A DNA stretch of 64,000 nt from Alphaproteobacteria bacterium (GCA_018823835.1 JAHJHT010000002.1:682001-746000); one strand, 5' to 3'. Positions 37,538 to 46,750 are shown, numbered from the stretch's first letter. Numbers and translations are program-made. Notes: a model not told the origin generated them from the sequence alone.

Positions 37538-39244
37538 ATGAAGGGTGCAGACACGATCGCAATCATCATTCTGGCCGCCATCGTCATAGCGGTATGCGCC
37601 TACCTGCTGCATTGGCTCTACCGCCGTTCGACAAAGGACGTGTCCTTCGTCCGGACCGGCTTTGGCGGCGAGAAGGTGGTCATGGGGGGCGGCGCGCTGG
37701 TGCTGCCGATCCTGCACGACCTGACCGAAGTCAATATGAACACGCTCCGTCTGGAGGTGACGCGGGCGCGTGAAAAGTCGCTCATCACCAAGGACCGCAT
37801 GCGTGTCGAACTGACCGTCGAGTTCTACGTGCGTGTCGCGCCCGACGTCGAAGCCGTCGCCACGGCCGCCCGCTCGCTGGGCAACCGCACGATGAAACCG
37901 GATCAGCTCAAGGATCTGGTCCAGGGTCGCTTCGTCGACGCAATGGGTGGCGCGGCGGCCAAGATGACGCTCGAGCACATCCACGAAAACCGCCAGGAAT
38001 TCGTCAAGGAGGTCCGCAAGGAAGTCGCCGAGAGCCTCAAGCAGGACGGGCTGGAGCTGGAATCGGTTTCGCTGACCTCGCTCGACCAGACGGATATAAG
38101 CCTGTTCGATCCGTCGAACACCTTTGACGCGGAAGGCCTGACGATCCTCACCGAGCAGATCGAGAGCCGCAAGAAGAAGCGCAACGACATCGAGAAGGAT
38201 ACGCAGATCGCGATACGCGCCAAGAACCTCGAGGCCGAGAAGCGGTCGCTCGAGATCCAGCGCGACACCGAGTATGCGCGTCTCGACCACGAGGCGGAGG
38301 TCTCGATCCAGCGCGCCATGCGCAAGTCGGAGATCGCCAACGAGAATGCCGGGCGCGAGCGCGAGATCGAGGCGATCAAGCTGAAGGAACGCGAAGTCGT
38401 CGAACGTACCCGCATCGACATGGAGCGTGAGATCGAGCTGCTCGAGATCAAGCGCCGCGAGGCGTTGCAGATCGAGGAGCAGGTCTCGCAGATCTCTATC
38501 TCCCTCAAGTCGAAAGAGCGCTCGGAAGCCCAGGCCGAAGCAGAAGGCGCGCGCGCCAAGATGATCGAGGCGCAGGAACGTGTTCAGACGATCCGCGACA
38601 CCGAGATCGCCAACCGCCAGAAGTCCATCGAGCTGATCGAGGCGCAGAAGGGCGCGGAGTCCGAGGCCATCCGGATCCGCATCGGCGCCGAGGCGGAGAA
38701 GGTCGCCGCCAAGGACAAGGCAGATGCCGATCGCATCGCGGTCGCAGCCCTTGCCGAGCGCTACAAGGTGGAAGCCGAAGGCAAGCAGAAGATCAACGAG
38801 GCGGAAAACGTCCGGTCGGATGCCAACCGCCGTTCAGGCCTGCACAAGGCGCTGGTCGAAAACCTGCCTGCCATCATCCGAGAGAGCGTCAAGCCGATGG
38901 AGAAGATCGAGGGCATCAAGATCGTCCACGTCGACGGCATGCCGGGCTTCTCCGGCGGCGGCGGCGGCGCCGGGGGTGGAGGCGGCGGCTCTTCGGGCTC
39001 CGGCGACGGGAGCGGTCCGCGCGATGGCAGCCTGGCCGACCAGGTTGTTTCGTCGGCGCTGCGCTACCGTTCGCAGGCACCCTTCGTCGACATGCTGCTA
39101 GGCGAAATCGGCATGGACGCCGACAACATTCACCGCACGCACACACTCCAGGACCTTTCCAAGGTCGTCTATACGGAGCCCAACGCGCAGAAGCCCACGC
39201 CAGAGACCAAGCCAAAGACCTCGAAGCGATCGAGCGACAAGTGA
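37538..39244 (+). CDS. flotillin-like SPFH-domain membrane scaffold protein
   Basis: A 568-residue protein with an N-terminal membrane anchor (about residues 7-28), an SPFH/band-7 domain (about 30-200: VRTGFGGEKVVMGGGALVLP, SLITKDRMRVELTVEFYVRV, SLTSLDQTDISLFDP), and a long charged coiled coil (about 210-445) rich in Glu, Lys, Arg and Ala. A Gly/Ser stretch (about 470-500) leads to a C-terminal domain. Flotillins organise membrane microdomains and help assemble membrane complexes. It follows the rhodopsin-like gene by 57 bases with a GAAGGAG site, so may scaffold that protein and the transporters of this operon. Confidence 0.9.
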   Translation: MKGADTIAIIILAAIVIAVCAYLLHWLYRRSTKDVSFVRTGFGGEKVVMGGGALVLPILHDLTEVNMNTLRLEVTRAREKSLITKDRMRVELTVEFYVRVAPDVEAVATAARSLGNRTMKPDQLKDLVQGRFVDAMGGAAAKMTLEHIHENRQEFVKEVRKEVAESLKQDGLELESVSLTSLDQTDISLFDPSNTFDAEGLTILTEQIESRKKKRNDIEKDTQIAIRAKNLEAEKRSLEIQRDTEYARLDHEAEVSIQRAMRKSEIANENAGREREIEAIKLKEREVVERTRIDMEREIELLEIKRREALQIEEQVSQISISLKSKERSEAQAEAEGARAKMIEAQERVQTIRDTEIANRQKSIELIEAQKGAESEAIRIRIGAEAEKVAAKDKADADRIAVAALAERYKVEAEGKQKINEAENVRSDANRRSGLHKALVENLPAIIRESVKPMEKIEGIKIVHVDGMPGFSGGGGGAGGGGGGSSGSGDGSGPRDGSLADQVVSSALRYRSQAPFVDMLLGEIGMDADNIHRTHTLQDLSKVVYTEPNAQKPTPETKPKTSKRSSDK

Positions 39245-39291
39245 GCCGGCTCCCCTCTGGCGCGCGGCGTTGAATGCCCGGAGAAACTCGA

Positions 39292-39717
39292 ATGCCTCGT
39301 CTGGCGACGGTTGAACGCGACCTGCTTGTATTCTCGATCTGGGCCGTTCTCGGTTTGCTTGGTCTAGGCTTCCTGCTGGAGGGGCTGACCCGTGATGCCT
39401 ATCCCCTTGCGCTGATCGGCATTCTCCTGGTCGTCGCGGGCTTCGTTGCACACATCATTGTCAACCAGATCTTCGGCAAAGGCTTTCGGCGCGGCGAGAC
39501 CGCCCTGGGCATCGGGGCCTTTGGCGCCCTGGCACTGGTCTTCATCGCGGCCTGGACAGCCGGGGAACTGTCGATGGCCGACTACGCATCTGGACTGACA
39601 CTGTTCGGCGTTCTCGTCGCCGGCCTGGTCGCCTACCTGGCCACGCGTCACGGCCTTCGGGGCGCGTTCTCGCAGTTCCATTTCAAGCCGGGACAGGACG
39701 AGGGCAACGACAGATGA
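39292..39717 (+). CDS. small four-helix membrane protein
   Basis: A 141-residue protein with four membrane segments (about residues 11-28, 38-58, 71-91, 98-117) and a charged C-terminus (FHFKPGQDEGNDR). No family is recognised with confidence. Start ATG at 39292 follows a CGGAG site; an ATG six codons upstream is less likely. It ends in a four-base ATGA overlap with the symporter gene. This arrangement (a small multi-span protein directly before a large carrier) suggests a partner or small subunit of the symporter. Confidence 0.7.
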   Translation: MPRLATVERDLLVFSIWAVLGLLGLGFLLEGLTRDAYPLALIGILLVVAGFVAHIIVNQIFGKGFRRGETALGIGAFGALALVFIAAWTAGELSMADYASGLTLFGVLVAGLVAYLATRHGLRGAFSQFHFKPGQDEGNDR

Positions 39718-41663
39718 ACGGTCAGTCGTCTCCGATCTGGCTGATGGTGTTCGGGCTCTTCTATGTCTCGGTCATGCTCTACTGGGCCCGCGTCGCGGCG
39801 CGCGAGAACGGCGACCATGAGACCTACTTCTCGGCAGGCCACAGCCTGTCGCCATGGATCTCAGCCCTGATCCTGGCTGGCGCCAGCGTCTCCGGCTGGT
39901 TCGTGCTCGGCGGCAGCGAGATGATCGCGACGCATGGTTTCGGACTTCCGGCAGTGCTGACGGCGGGTGTCGCGCTGGCCTTGCCCGGGGTGCTGTTCTT
40001 CAAGCGGATCTGGTATGTCGGCCAGCGCCTGCGGCTGTCTTCACAGGCCGAGATATTCCGCAGCTATTACGAGAGCGATTTTCTGGTCGTCGTTTCGACG
40101 GCGATCGCGCTGCTGTTTGCCATCGGCTTTGCCGGGCTGCAGATGCGGGTGCTGTCGCAGATGATGGCGTTGCTGACCGACGGCCTGGTTTCGCCGCTTG
40201 GCGCCGGTGTCGTCCTTGGCACGGTCCTGTTCGCAGGGGTGGTCATTGGCGGGATGCGAGCCGTTGGTTATTTCGGCGTGATCCAGACGGTCGTGGCCTA
40301 TTCGGCCACCGCGGTGCTGGCAGGGTTTGCGCTGTTCTGGAGCGGAGGCTTCGCCGCCCTCAACAGCGGATTGGCCGAACTGGCCGCAAGGCCCGATGCC
40401 GCAAGCCTGTTCAGCATCGACGGGGTCATCCACTTCACCTCCGGGCTGGGCCGCGGCGGCGACCCGGCCGAGGCCGATACAGCAGTCGCCAGCCTCAGCC
40501 TGGCGCTGGCCTTCATGGGCTTCCAGGCCAGCCCCCTGGCCCTGAAGATCGTGCTGTCCACGCGCGGCGGAAACGGCTTCGGAGCCGGCCAGACGTGGGT
40601 CATGGCCGGCGTGTTCGGTGGGCTCATCGCCTTTGCCATGGCAATCATCGGCGCGGCGGGACTGGTCGATCCCGCCATGTCGGTAAGCGGCATGTTGCTG
40701 AAGCTCCAGGCTTCCTCGCCGTGGTTTTCCGGCTGGATATTCATCGGCATCGCGGCTGGCGTGCAACTGCTCGCCGGGCTGGCCTTGCTGACGGCGGGCG
40801 AAAGCCTCGTACGCCACGTCTACAAGCCCTACTTCAACAGTTCGCTGTCGCGACGGTCGACTGTCACGCTGACACGGATCGTCATCGCCGTCATGGCGGT
40901 GGTTGCCATGCTGCTTCAGTCCCTGACGCCGGTAACGCTTTCGGCCCTCGCCGGACTGGCCTTGCCGCTGGCCTTCCAGCTCTGGACCCCGTTGCTCGGC
41001 GTAACCTGGCTGCGCTGGATCACGCGTCCCGCTGCGGTGGTCGGCGTTGGGTTCGGTGTCGTCGGCGTCATCCTGACCGAGCCGCTCGGCTACCAGGTCC
41101 TGGCCTTCCTCGGTCTCGAGCTGCCATGGGGCCGCTGGCCCTGGACCATCCACTCGGCAGCCTGGGGCATGGCCGCCAATCTCGCAGCCGTCTTCATCAT
41201 ATCGGCGATCACCAACCGCAACGTTTTCGGCGAGGAGGCGGTCGAGATACGCCGGTTCCTTTCCGGTACGCTGCGCGTCAGCACCCGCGCAAGAAACCTG
41301 ACGTCCACCGCCTGGTCGGTAGGCCTCGCCTGGGTGTTCCTGGCGATAGGACCTGGCCTGATCTTCGGCAATTCGGCCTTCGGGACGCTCGGCGTGGAGG
41401 GCGGTTCCTGGCGTGTCGGCATGCCGTCCCTGTGGGCATGGGCGCTGGCTGGCTGGGTGACAGGCGTCGGGCTGATCTGGTTTCTTGCCTACAGGATGGA
41501 GATGGCGAGCCCCTACACGACCGACATTCCGGCCTACCAGCCGCCGAGGCGGCTCAGCCACGACAGAAGGCCCGCGGAACGCGAGCGTCTGCGCGTCCTG
41601 GTGATCGCTGCTGCCGCAGTCTTCCTGGCCGTCGCCGTCGTCGCATTCAGTTTCGGAGGCTGA
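39714..41663 (+). CDS. sodium:solute symporter (SSS) family transporter
   Basis: A 649-residue carrier with about 13-14 membrane segments and the SSS-type core: YFSAGHSLSPWISALILAGA, SVSGWFVLGGSEMIATHGFG, RLRLSSQAEIFRSYYESDFL and a central block (VVAYSATAVLAGFALFWSGG). It likely imports an organic acid or similar solute with sodium. The substrate is not certain. Its start overlaps the small membrane protein gene by four bases. A second importer besides the ABC system in the same operon suggests that substrate and product, or two related compounds, are taken up separately. Confidence 0.82.
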   Translation: MNGQSSPIWLMVFGLFYVSVMLYWARVAARENGDHETYFSAGHSLSPWISALILAGASVSGWFVLGGSEMIATHGFGLPAVLTAGVALALPGVLFFKRIWYVGQRLRLSSQAEIFRSYYESDFLVVVSTAIALLFAIGFAGLQMRVLSQMMALLTDGLVSPLGAGVVLGTVLFAGVVIGGMRAVGYFGVIQTVVAYSATAVLAGFALFWSGGFAALNSGLAELAARPDAASLFSIDGVIHFTSGLGRGGDPAEADTAVASLSLALAFMGFQASPLALKIVLSTRGGNGFGAGQTWVMAGVFGGLIAFAMAIIGAAGLVDPAMSVSGMLLKLQASSPWFSGWIFIGIAAGVQLLAGLALLTAGESLVRHVYKPYFNSSLSRRSTVTLTRIVIAVMAVVAMLLQSLTPVTLSALAGLALPLAFQLWTPLLGVTWLRWITRPAAVVGVGFGVVGVILTEPLGYQVLAFLGLELPWGRWPWTIHSAAWGMAANLAAVFIISAITNRNVFGEEAVEIRRFLSGTLRVSTRARNLTSTAWSVGLAWVFLAIGPGLIFGNSAFGTLGVEGGSWRVGMPSLWAWALAGWVTGVGLIWFLAYRMEMASPYTTDIPAYQPPRRLSHDRRPAERERLRVLVIAAAAVFLAVAVVAFSFGG

Positions 41664-41692
41664 CCGGCAACGGTCAGGGAAGGAGAAGACAG

Positions 41693-42850
41693 ATGACCCC
41701 GTTCACATTCAACACGTCGAAGAGCATCCAGTTCGGCGCGGGCCTGCTGAAGCGCATCGGAGACCTCGCGCGCACGCATGCGGGAGCGCGGGTGATGCTC
41801 GTTACGGACCCCGGAATGATGCAGACCGGGATCGTCGAACGCGCGCTGAAGCTCCTCGACGAGGCCGGTGTGTCCGTCGAGCTCTTCAAGGACGTCGCAG
41901 CCGATCCGCCCGAAGGCATCATTCTGGAAGCAGCGGACATAGCGGCTCGCGCAAAGGTCGATGGCGTCGTTGGCCTTGGCGGGGGCTCATCGCTCGATGT
42001 CGCCAAGCTCGTCTCGATCCTGGCGCTTGGCAAAGAAGAGCTCAAGAATATCTACGGCGTCGGCAATGCCAAGGGACCACGCCTTCCGCTGATCCTGGTT
42101 CCGACGACCGCCGGCACCGGGTCCGAGGTGACGCCGATCTCGATTGTCACCACCGGGACAAACGAGAAGATGGGTGTCGTCTCGCCCGTCATCCTGCCTG
42201 ACATCGCACTGCTCGATCCGGAACTGACGCTCGGCCTGCCGCCGCACACCACCGCGGCGACGGGCATCGATGCGATGGTGCACGCCATCGAGGCCTACGC
42301 TTCCATCAGCCTTAATAACAACCCGATCTCCCGTCTGTTGGCGACACAGGCGCTGACGCTAATGGGGCGCTCGATCCTCAGGGCTGTTCAGCAAGGCTCC
42401 GATATCGAAGCGCGATCAGACATGCTTCTCGGTTCGATGCTGGCGGGGCAGGCCTTTGCCAATTCGCCCGTCGCCGCCGTCCATGCGCTGGCCTACCCGC
42501 TCGGCGGCCACTTCCATATTCCGCATGGATTGTCGAACGCGCTGGTGTTGCCGCACGTCCTGCGGTTCAACTCCAAGACGTCGCCGCAACCCTATGCTGA
42601 GCTGGCGCCCTACGCCTTCCCGGCGCTGTCCCGCTTGGAGGGGCAGGAGCGCGCAGCGGCCTTCTGTGACGAACTGGCCGAACTCGCACTGGCCTGCGGC
42701 CTGCAACCCAATTTGCGGGCGATGAAGATTCCGGAGGATTTCCTGCCAAGACTCGCCTCGGACGCGATGAACCAGACCAGGCTTCTGGTCAACAATCCGC
42801 GTCCGGTTTCCGAAGCCGACGCACTCGCGATTTACCGCGCCGCCTATTGA
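41693..42850 (+). CDS. iron-containing alcohol dehydrogenase, BlcB/AttL-like
   Basis: A 385-residue group III alcohol dehydrogenase. NAD-binding GVVGLGGGSSLDVAKLVSI, PTTAGTGSEVTPIS, and the metal-site helices AMVHAIEAYAS and HALAYPLGGHFHIPHGLSN are all present. In the blc system BlcB oxidises 4-hydroxybutyrate to succinate semialdehyde; here the enzyme lies between the lactonase and an aldehyde dehydrogenase gene, as expected. The ATG at 41693 has an AAGGAGAA site. Other short-chain hydroxyacids or primary alcohols are also possible substrates. Confidence 0.9.
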   Translation: MTPFTFNTSKSIQFGAGLLKRIGDLARTHAGARVMLVTDPGMMQTGIVERALKLLDEAGVSVELFKDVAADPPEGIILEAADIAARAKVDGVVGLGGGSSLDVAKLVSILALGKEELKNIYGVGNAKGPRLPLILVPTTAGTGSEVTPISIVTTGTNEKMGVVSPVILPDIALLDPELTLGLPPHTTAATGIDAMVHAIEAYASISLNNNPISRLLATQALTLMGRSILRAVQQGSDIEARSDMLLGSMLAGQAFANSPVAAVHALAYPLGGHFHIPHGLSNALVLPHVLRFNSKTSPQPYAELAPYAFPALSRLEGQERAAAFCDELAELALACGLQPNLRAMKIPEDFLPRLASDAMNQTRLLVNNPRPVSEADALAIYRAAY

Positions 42851-42878
42851 GAAGTGCACCAATCTTGAGGTTTTTCAG

Positions 42879-44333
42879 ATGTCGTTGAAGCTTTCTGACC
42901 CGAGTCTCCTGGAAGAGCGGGCTTTTGTAGGCGGCGAATGGAGCGAGGGCGCAACGCGCTTTCCCGTCGTCAACCCGGCGACAGGAGAGGAGATCGCCCG
43001 CGTCGCCAACCTGGGCGCCAGCGACGTAAGGACTGCCATAGATTCAGCCTATGAAGCGCAGAAGAGCTGGCGGTCGCTTACAGCCAAGGAACGCTGCGGC
43101 ATCCTGTTGGCCTGGCAGCAACTGATGCTCGACAATGTCGAGGACCTGGCACAGATACTCACGGCCGAGATGGGCAAGCCGCTGGCCGAGGCGCGCGGCG
43201 AGATCGCCTATGGCGCCTCGTTCATCCAGTGGTTCGCGGAAGAAGCGCGGCGCATCTACGGCGATGTCATACCGGGCCACCAGGGCGACAAGCGCATTAT
43301 CGTGCTCAAGCAACCGATCGGAGTGGTCGGATCGATCACGCCGTGGAATTTTCCCAATGCCATGATCGCCCGCAAGGTCGGACCGGCCCTGGCTTCGGGC
43401 TGCGCCTTTGTCGGCCGGCCAGCCGAAAAAACCCCGCTATCTGCCTTGGCGATGGCCAAGCTGGCCGAACGGGCCGGCGTGCCGAAGGGTGTCCTCAGCA
43501 TCGTCACCGGGTCCGATTCAAAGGGGATGGGGCTGGAACTCTGCACCAATCCCAAGGTGCGCAAGGTAACGTTCACCGGCTCGACGGAAGTCGGCCGCAT
43601 CCTGATGAAGCAGTGCGCTCACGACATCAAGAAACTGTCGCTGGAACTCGGCGGAAATGCGCCCTTCATCGTCTTCGACGACGCCGATCTCGACAAGGCG
43701 GTCGAGGGCGCCCTGATCGCAAAGTATCGGAACTCCGGTCAGACCTGTGTCTGCGCCAACCGGATCTACATCCAGAGCGGTGTACTTGAAGCGTTCTCGA
43801 AAAAGCTCGTCGCCGCGACCAACGCCCTGAAGGTCGGCGACGGCACGGCGGACGGGGTCGCCATCGGGCCACTTATCGACAAGGCGGCCCTGGACAAGGT
43901 TGAGGAGCACGTTGCCGACGCCGTTGCGCAGGGCGCAAAGGTCATCGCCGGGGGAAAGCGATCGGCGCTGGGTGGATCGTTTTATGAACCCACAGTCATG
44001 ACCGGCGTGCGGCCGGGCATGAAGATCCTGACCGAGGAGACGTTCGGGCCCGTCGCGCCGCTGATCTCGTTCGACACGATCGATGAGGCGATAGATCTCG
44101 CCAATGACACCGAATTCGGCCTTGCCGCCTATTTCTACAGCCGAGACCTGTCGACCGTCTGGAAAGTCGCCGAAGGCCTAGAGAGCGGAATGGTGGGCAT
44201 CAATACCGGCCTGATTTCCACGGCGGAAGCCCCGTTCGGCGGGATAAAGTCCTCCGGACTTGGCCGGGAAGGCTCGAAGTATGGCATCGATGAGTTTCTC
44301 GAGATCAAGTATCTCTGCATGTCCGTCGCATGA
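42879..44333 (+). CDS. succinate-semialdehyde dehydrogenase-type aldehyde dehydrogenase (BlcA/AttK-like)
   Basis: A 484-residue NAD(P)-dependent aldehyde dehydrogenase of the GabD class. Motifs: ITPWNFPNAMIARKVGPALA, TFTGSTEVGRILM, the catalytic Glu in LELGGNAPFIVF and the nucleophile in NSGQTCVCANR. The GabD-type double-Cys CVC at the active site is seen. It oxidises succinate semialdehyde to succinate. The order lactonase, Fe-ADH, SSADH matches blcC, blcB, blcA of Agrobacterium as a set, but here separated by the transport and membrane module. It is the last gene of the operon. Confidence 0.93.
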   Translation: MSLKLSDPSLLEERAFVGGEWSEGATRFPVVNPATGEEIARVANLGASDVRTAIDSAYEAQKSWRSLTAKERCGILLAWQQLMLDNVEDLAQILTAEMGKPLAEARGEIAYGASFIQWFAEEARRIYGDVIPGHQGDKRIIVLKQPIGVVGSITPWNFPNAMIARKVGPALASGCAFVGRPAEKTPLSALAMAKLAERAGVPKGVLSIVTGSDSKGMGLELCTNPKVRKVTFTGSTEVGRILMKQCAHDIKKLSLELGGNAPFIVFDDADLDKAVEGALIAKYRNSGQTCVCANRIYIQSGVLEAFSKKLVAATNALKVGDGTADGVAIGPLIDKAALDKVEEHVADAVAQGAKVIAGGKRSALGGSFYEPTVMTGVRPGMKILTEETFGPVAPLISFDTIDEAIDLANDTEFGLAAYFYSRDLSTVWKVAEGLESGMVGINTGLISTAEAPFGGIKSSGLGREGSKYGIDEFLEIKYLCMSVA

Positions 44334-44377
44334 GATGACTTGTTCCTCGGCGCAGGCAGTGAGCCCGTTGGAATTTG

Positions 44378-44410
44378 GAGGGCCCCCGCAATGTCGCGGT
44401 GCCCTCTGTT
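44378..44410 (+). terminator. candidate terminator hairpin at the end of the blc-like operon
   Basis: GAGGGC (44378-44383) pairs with GCCCTC (44401-44406), and inside it CCGC (44386-44389) pairs with GCGG (44396-44399). TGTT follows, a weak T-tract. It lies 45 bases after the dehydrogenase stop and 200 bases before the convergent TerC stop. Confidence 0.45.
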
Positions 44411-44609
44411 ATCCCGCCTGTCCACGCAAGCGTTGCAAGTAGAACCGCGAGGGTCAGCCAGACCCGGTGACGCTCTCCGCCATCTTCCGTCATTCGGCCA
44501 TCGCGCACTGGCTTGCCAGTCCTACCTCTGCCTTCGAGCCCGATCCCGCCACACCTCGCGTCGCGGAACCGGACCGGCAGCACGCTCGCCGGTTTCACCT
44601 GGGCGGGGC

Positions 44610-45263
44610 TCACAGGTTCAGATGCGGAAGGACCTCGTGCATCCCGCGATAGATCATTTCCAGCGACACGTAGAGAATGACCGCCAGTCCGAGATAAGCG
44701 ATCCAGCGATGTGCCTGCAGCAGACGTGCAATGAACGTTGCGGCCAATCCCATAAGCGCGATCGAGAGGACTAATCCGAAGATCAGGACCTTCGGGTGAT
44801 CACGCGCTGCACCCGCTACCGCCAGAACATTATCAAGGGACATCGATATGTCGGCGATGACGATCTGCCACGCCGCTTGCGCAAAGGTCTTGCGCGGTGC
44901 CCCACCGGCAATCTTGCCGTCCTGGTTCAGGTCGCGATCCTGTAACGCCTCGTTCGCTTCGACTTCCTGAACGTGGCTGATCCGGAGTTCGCGCCACATC
45001 TTCCAGCAAACCCAAAGCAGCAGCACGCCGCCGGCGAGCAGCAGGCCGACGACCTGAAGAAGTTGTGTTGTGGCCGTCGCGAAGCCGATGCGAAGCACTG
45101 TTGCCGCGACGATCCCGATGAGGATGGCCTTGTTGCGCTGGTCCTTCGGCAATCCGGCTGCGGCCAGACCAATGACAATCGCATTGTCGCCCGCCAACAT
45201 CAGGTCGATCAAGATGACCTGAAGCAAGGCGGAGAGAGATTCTGCGGAAATGAATTCGCTCAT
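44610..45263 (-). CDS. TerC-family (YjbE-like) integral membrane protein
   Basis: A 217-residue membrane protein with about seven segments and the TerC motifs VILIDLMLAGDNAIVIGLAA near the start and IVIADISMSLDNVLAVAGAA in the middle; the two acidic motifs (AGDNA, SLDNV) mark metal-ion exporters, especially for manganese. Between them a cytoplasmic loop carries RDLNQDGKI, resembling part of an EF-hand or dockerin-type calcium loop. The ATG at 45263 is chosen because it starts the conserved MSEFIS lead; in-frame codons upstream exist. It is monocistronic and convergent to the blc-like operon. Confidence 0.87.
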   Translation of the reverse strand: MSEFISAESLSALLQVILIDLMLAGDNAIVIGLAAAGLPKDQRNKAILIGIVAATVLRIGFATATTQLLQVVGLLLAGGVLLLWVCWKMWRELRISHVQEVEANEALQDRDLNQDGKIAGGAPRKTFAQAAWQIVIADISMSLDNVLAVAGAARDHPKVLIFGLVLSIALMGLAATFIARLLQAHRWIAYLGLAVILYVSLEMIYRGMHEVLPHLNL

Positions 45264-45760
45264 TTGGCACCCGTTTTCTCGCATGGGGCGCCAGGCATGC
45301 AGTGATGACAATCAAACGGATTCACGTCTCACGGCAGGCGCCGTGGTCCGGAATTGAAGAATTACGTTTGATCGCAGTCCATGAATACCAGGCCACCCGA
45401 TTGGATATCCAGTCCGACATCACAGTTCGCGAGAACTGCCAGAGGGGCCCGGTCTGGTGACAAACGTGTAATGGCTATCGCCAGCAGACTCAAGGGGCCG
45501 CGCTCACGAAGTCATGGGATGTTCCACATCGATGCAGGTACGAGCTGTACGGCAGCGCTTCTGCCGGCCCCGCGACGGTCCCTTGCGGCCGCCGTCTCAC
45601 TTGCGCGTCCGTGTGCTAGCGGGAACTCTGCAGCACTTCCTGCATGGACAGCCATGCGTGAACGCCGAGAGACGAAGTGACAAGCGCAATATCTAGGTGA
45701 TCGATCACTCCCGGCCAGGGCCGCAATCGTAGCGCCGATATCGCAAATGCCGCTACCGGC
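45264..45760. other. gene-free stretch between terC and a LysR gene
   Basis: No convincing gene or RNA element was seen in these 497 bases. A manganese riboswitch of the yybP-ykoY type, often found before such genes, was looked for and its core sequence was not seen. Confidence 0.4.
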
Positions 45761-46720
45761 TCAGAGGGAGGTATGCGGCGCCGCGAGCCAGGAGGCAGAG
45801 GGATCGTAACGGGAGCCAAGGAGATGGTGTGAATTTGCAATCGTATCCGCCACCTCGCTCTTGATCCAGCGAAAGAAGGCCCGCACACGCGGGTCGTGCA
45901 TGGCATCGCGCCTGTAGTGGATGACAAACCCCTTACCCAGATCAACCGAATGGCCGTGCAGGGCGATCAGGTGTCCCTGCTCAATCTCCTTCTCGATGAA
46001 GCCAAGCCTTCCAAGGGATATGCCCACCCCCTCGAGCGCAGCGCCATGAACCAGGTCAGAGCTGGAAAGCGTGACGATGTTTGAGAGCTTTCCATGGTCG
46101 ATCGCATTAGCCGCCGCCCAGATCTGCCATTCGTCCGAAGTGGTGCTGCTGCATAGCAGAGTGTAGCGGGACAGCTCACCTCCGGCATCCGTCAAACCCT
46201 GCTCGCGGGCGTAGGCCGGACTGCAGACCGGAATTACTATGCGCGGCATCAGTTCCTGGTGCTTGAGGTCCGGGTGACTGTCACGCCCGACCCGAATGGC
46301 GATGTCGACGTCCGAAGGCACTCCTTCGTTCGGCTTCCCGGTCTCGATCGAAAGCTCAATGTCCGGATGTAGGCTGCGAAAACTGGCGAGATGTTGCAAC
46401 AGCCAGAGCCGTATGAAGAATCGAGAACCCCAGATCCTGAGTGGGCCGGGGGACTTGTGCTTTTCGATCTGGCGTGTGGCCATATAGAGCTTTTCCAGGG
46501 GCTCCTGGATTTCCCGGAAATAGGCCTCGCCGATAACGGTCAGGGCGATCGGCGAGCGCGAGCGCAGAAAGAGCGAGGCGCCCACGACGTCTTCCAGCTT
46601 GCGGATCTGTTGGCTGACAGCACCAGTCGTCACATGAAGCTCCCGCGCGGCATTCTGAAAGCTGAGCAACCGCGCGACGCACTCAAACGTCTTGAGCCAG
46701 TTCAGCGGGACATGATGCAT
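45761..46720 (-). CDS. LysR-family transcriptional regulator (GcvA-like)
   Basis: A 319-residue regulator with an N-terminal helix-turn-helix (LSFQNAARELHVTTGAVSQQ, IRKLEDVVGASLFLRS) and a periplasmic-binding-type effector domain starting near residue 92. The TTGAVSQQIRKLE variant of the helix is typical of GcvA/AmpR-like members. It is divergent from the tandem MBL/Tct operon and has a T-N11-A box at 46736-46750 just upstream of its start, consistent with control of both. The effector is likely a carboxylate carried by the Tct system, by context only. Confidence 0.9.
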   Translation of the reverse strand: MHHVPLNWLKTFECVARLLSFQNAARELHVTTGAVSQQIRKLEDVVGASLFLRSRSPIALTVIGEAYFREIQEPLEKLYMATRQIEKHKSPGPLRIWGSRFFIRLWLLQHLASFRSLHPDIELSIETGKPNEGVPSDVDIAIRVGRDSHPDLKHQELMPRIVIPVCSPAYAREQGLTDAGGELSRYTLLCSSTTSDEWQIWAAANAIDHGKLSNIVTLSSSDLVHGAALEGVGISLGRLGFIEKEIEQGHLIALHGHSVDLGKGFVIHYRRDAMHDPRVRAFFRWIKSEVADTIANSHHLLGSRYDPSASWLAAPHTSL

Positions 46721-46735
46721 GGAAGCGACGGGCTC

Positions 46736-46750
46736 TTTAGAAAAGCTAAA
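46736..46750. promoter_or_regulatory. LysR-type T-N11-A box
   Basis: TTTAG and CTAAA form a perfect 5-bp dyad with a 5-base spacer; the inner T and A fit the T-N11-A rule of LysR-family binding sites. It lies 16 bases upstream of the LysR start in the divergent region. Confidence 0.5.

Noticed and set aside
38950..39000. GGC-repeat tract as a phase-variable microsatellite
   Set aside because: It codes the glycine hinge of the flotillin with mixed codons and interruptions, so slippage control is unlikely.
39854..42850. Apparent 998-residue fusion ending in the Fe-ADH
   Set aside because: The first two thirds are an out-of-phase shadow of the symporter gene; the real dehydrogenase starts at 41693 with a good ribosome site.
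45264..45560. Manganese riboswitch (yybP-ykoY) before the TerC gene
   Set aside because: The conserved core sequence of the element was not found in the leader.
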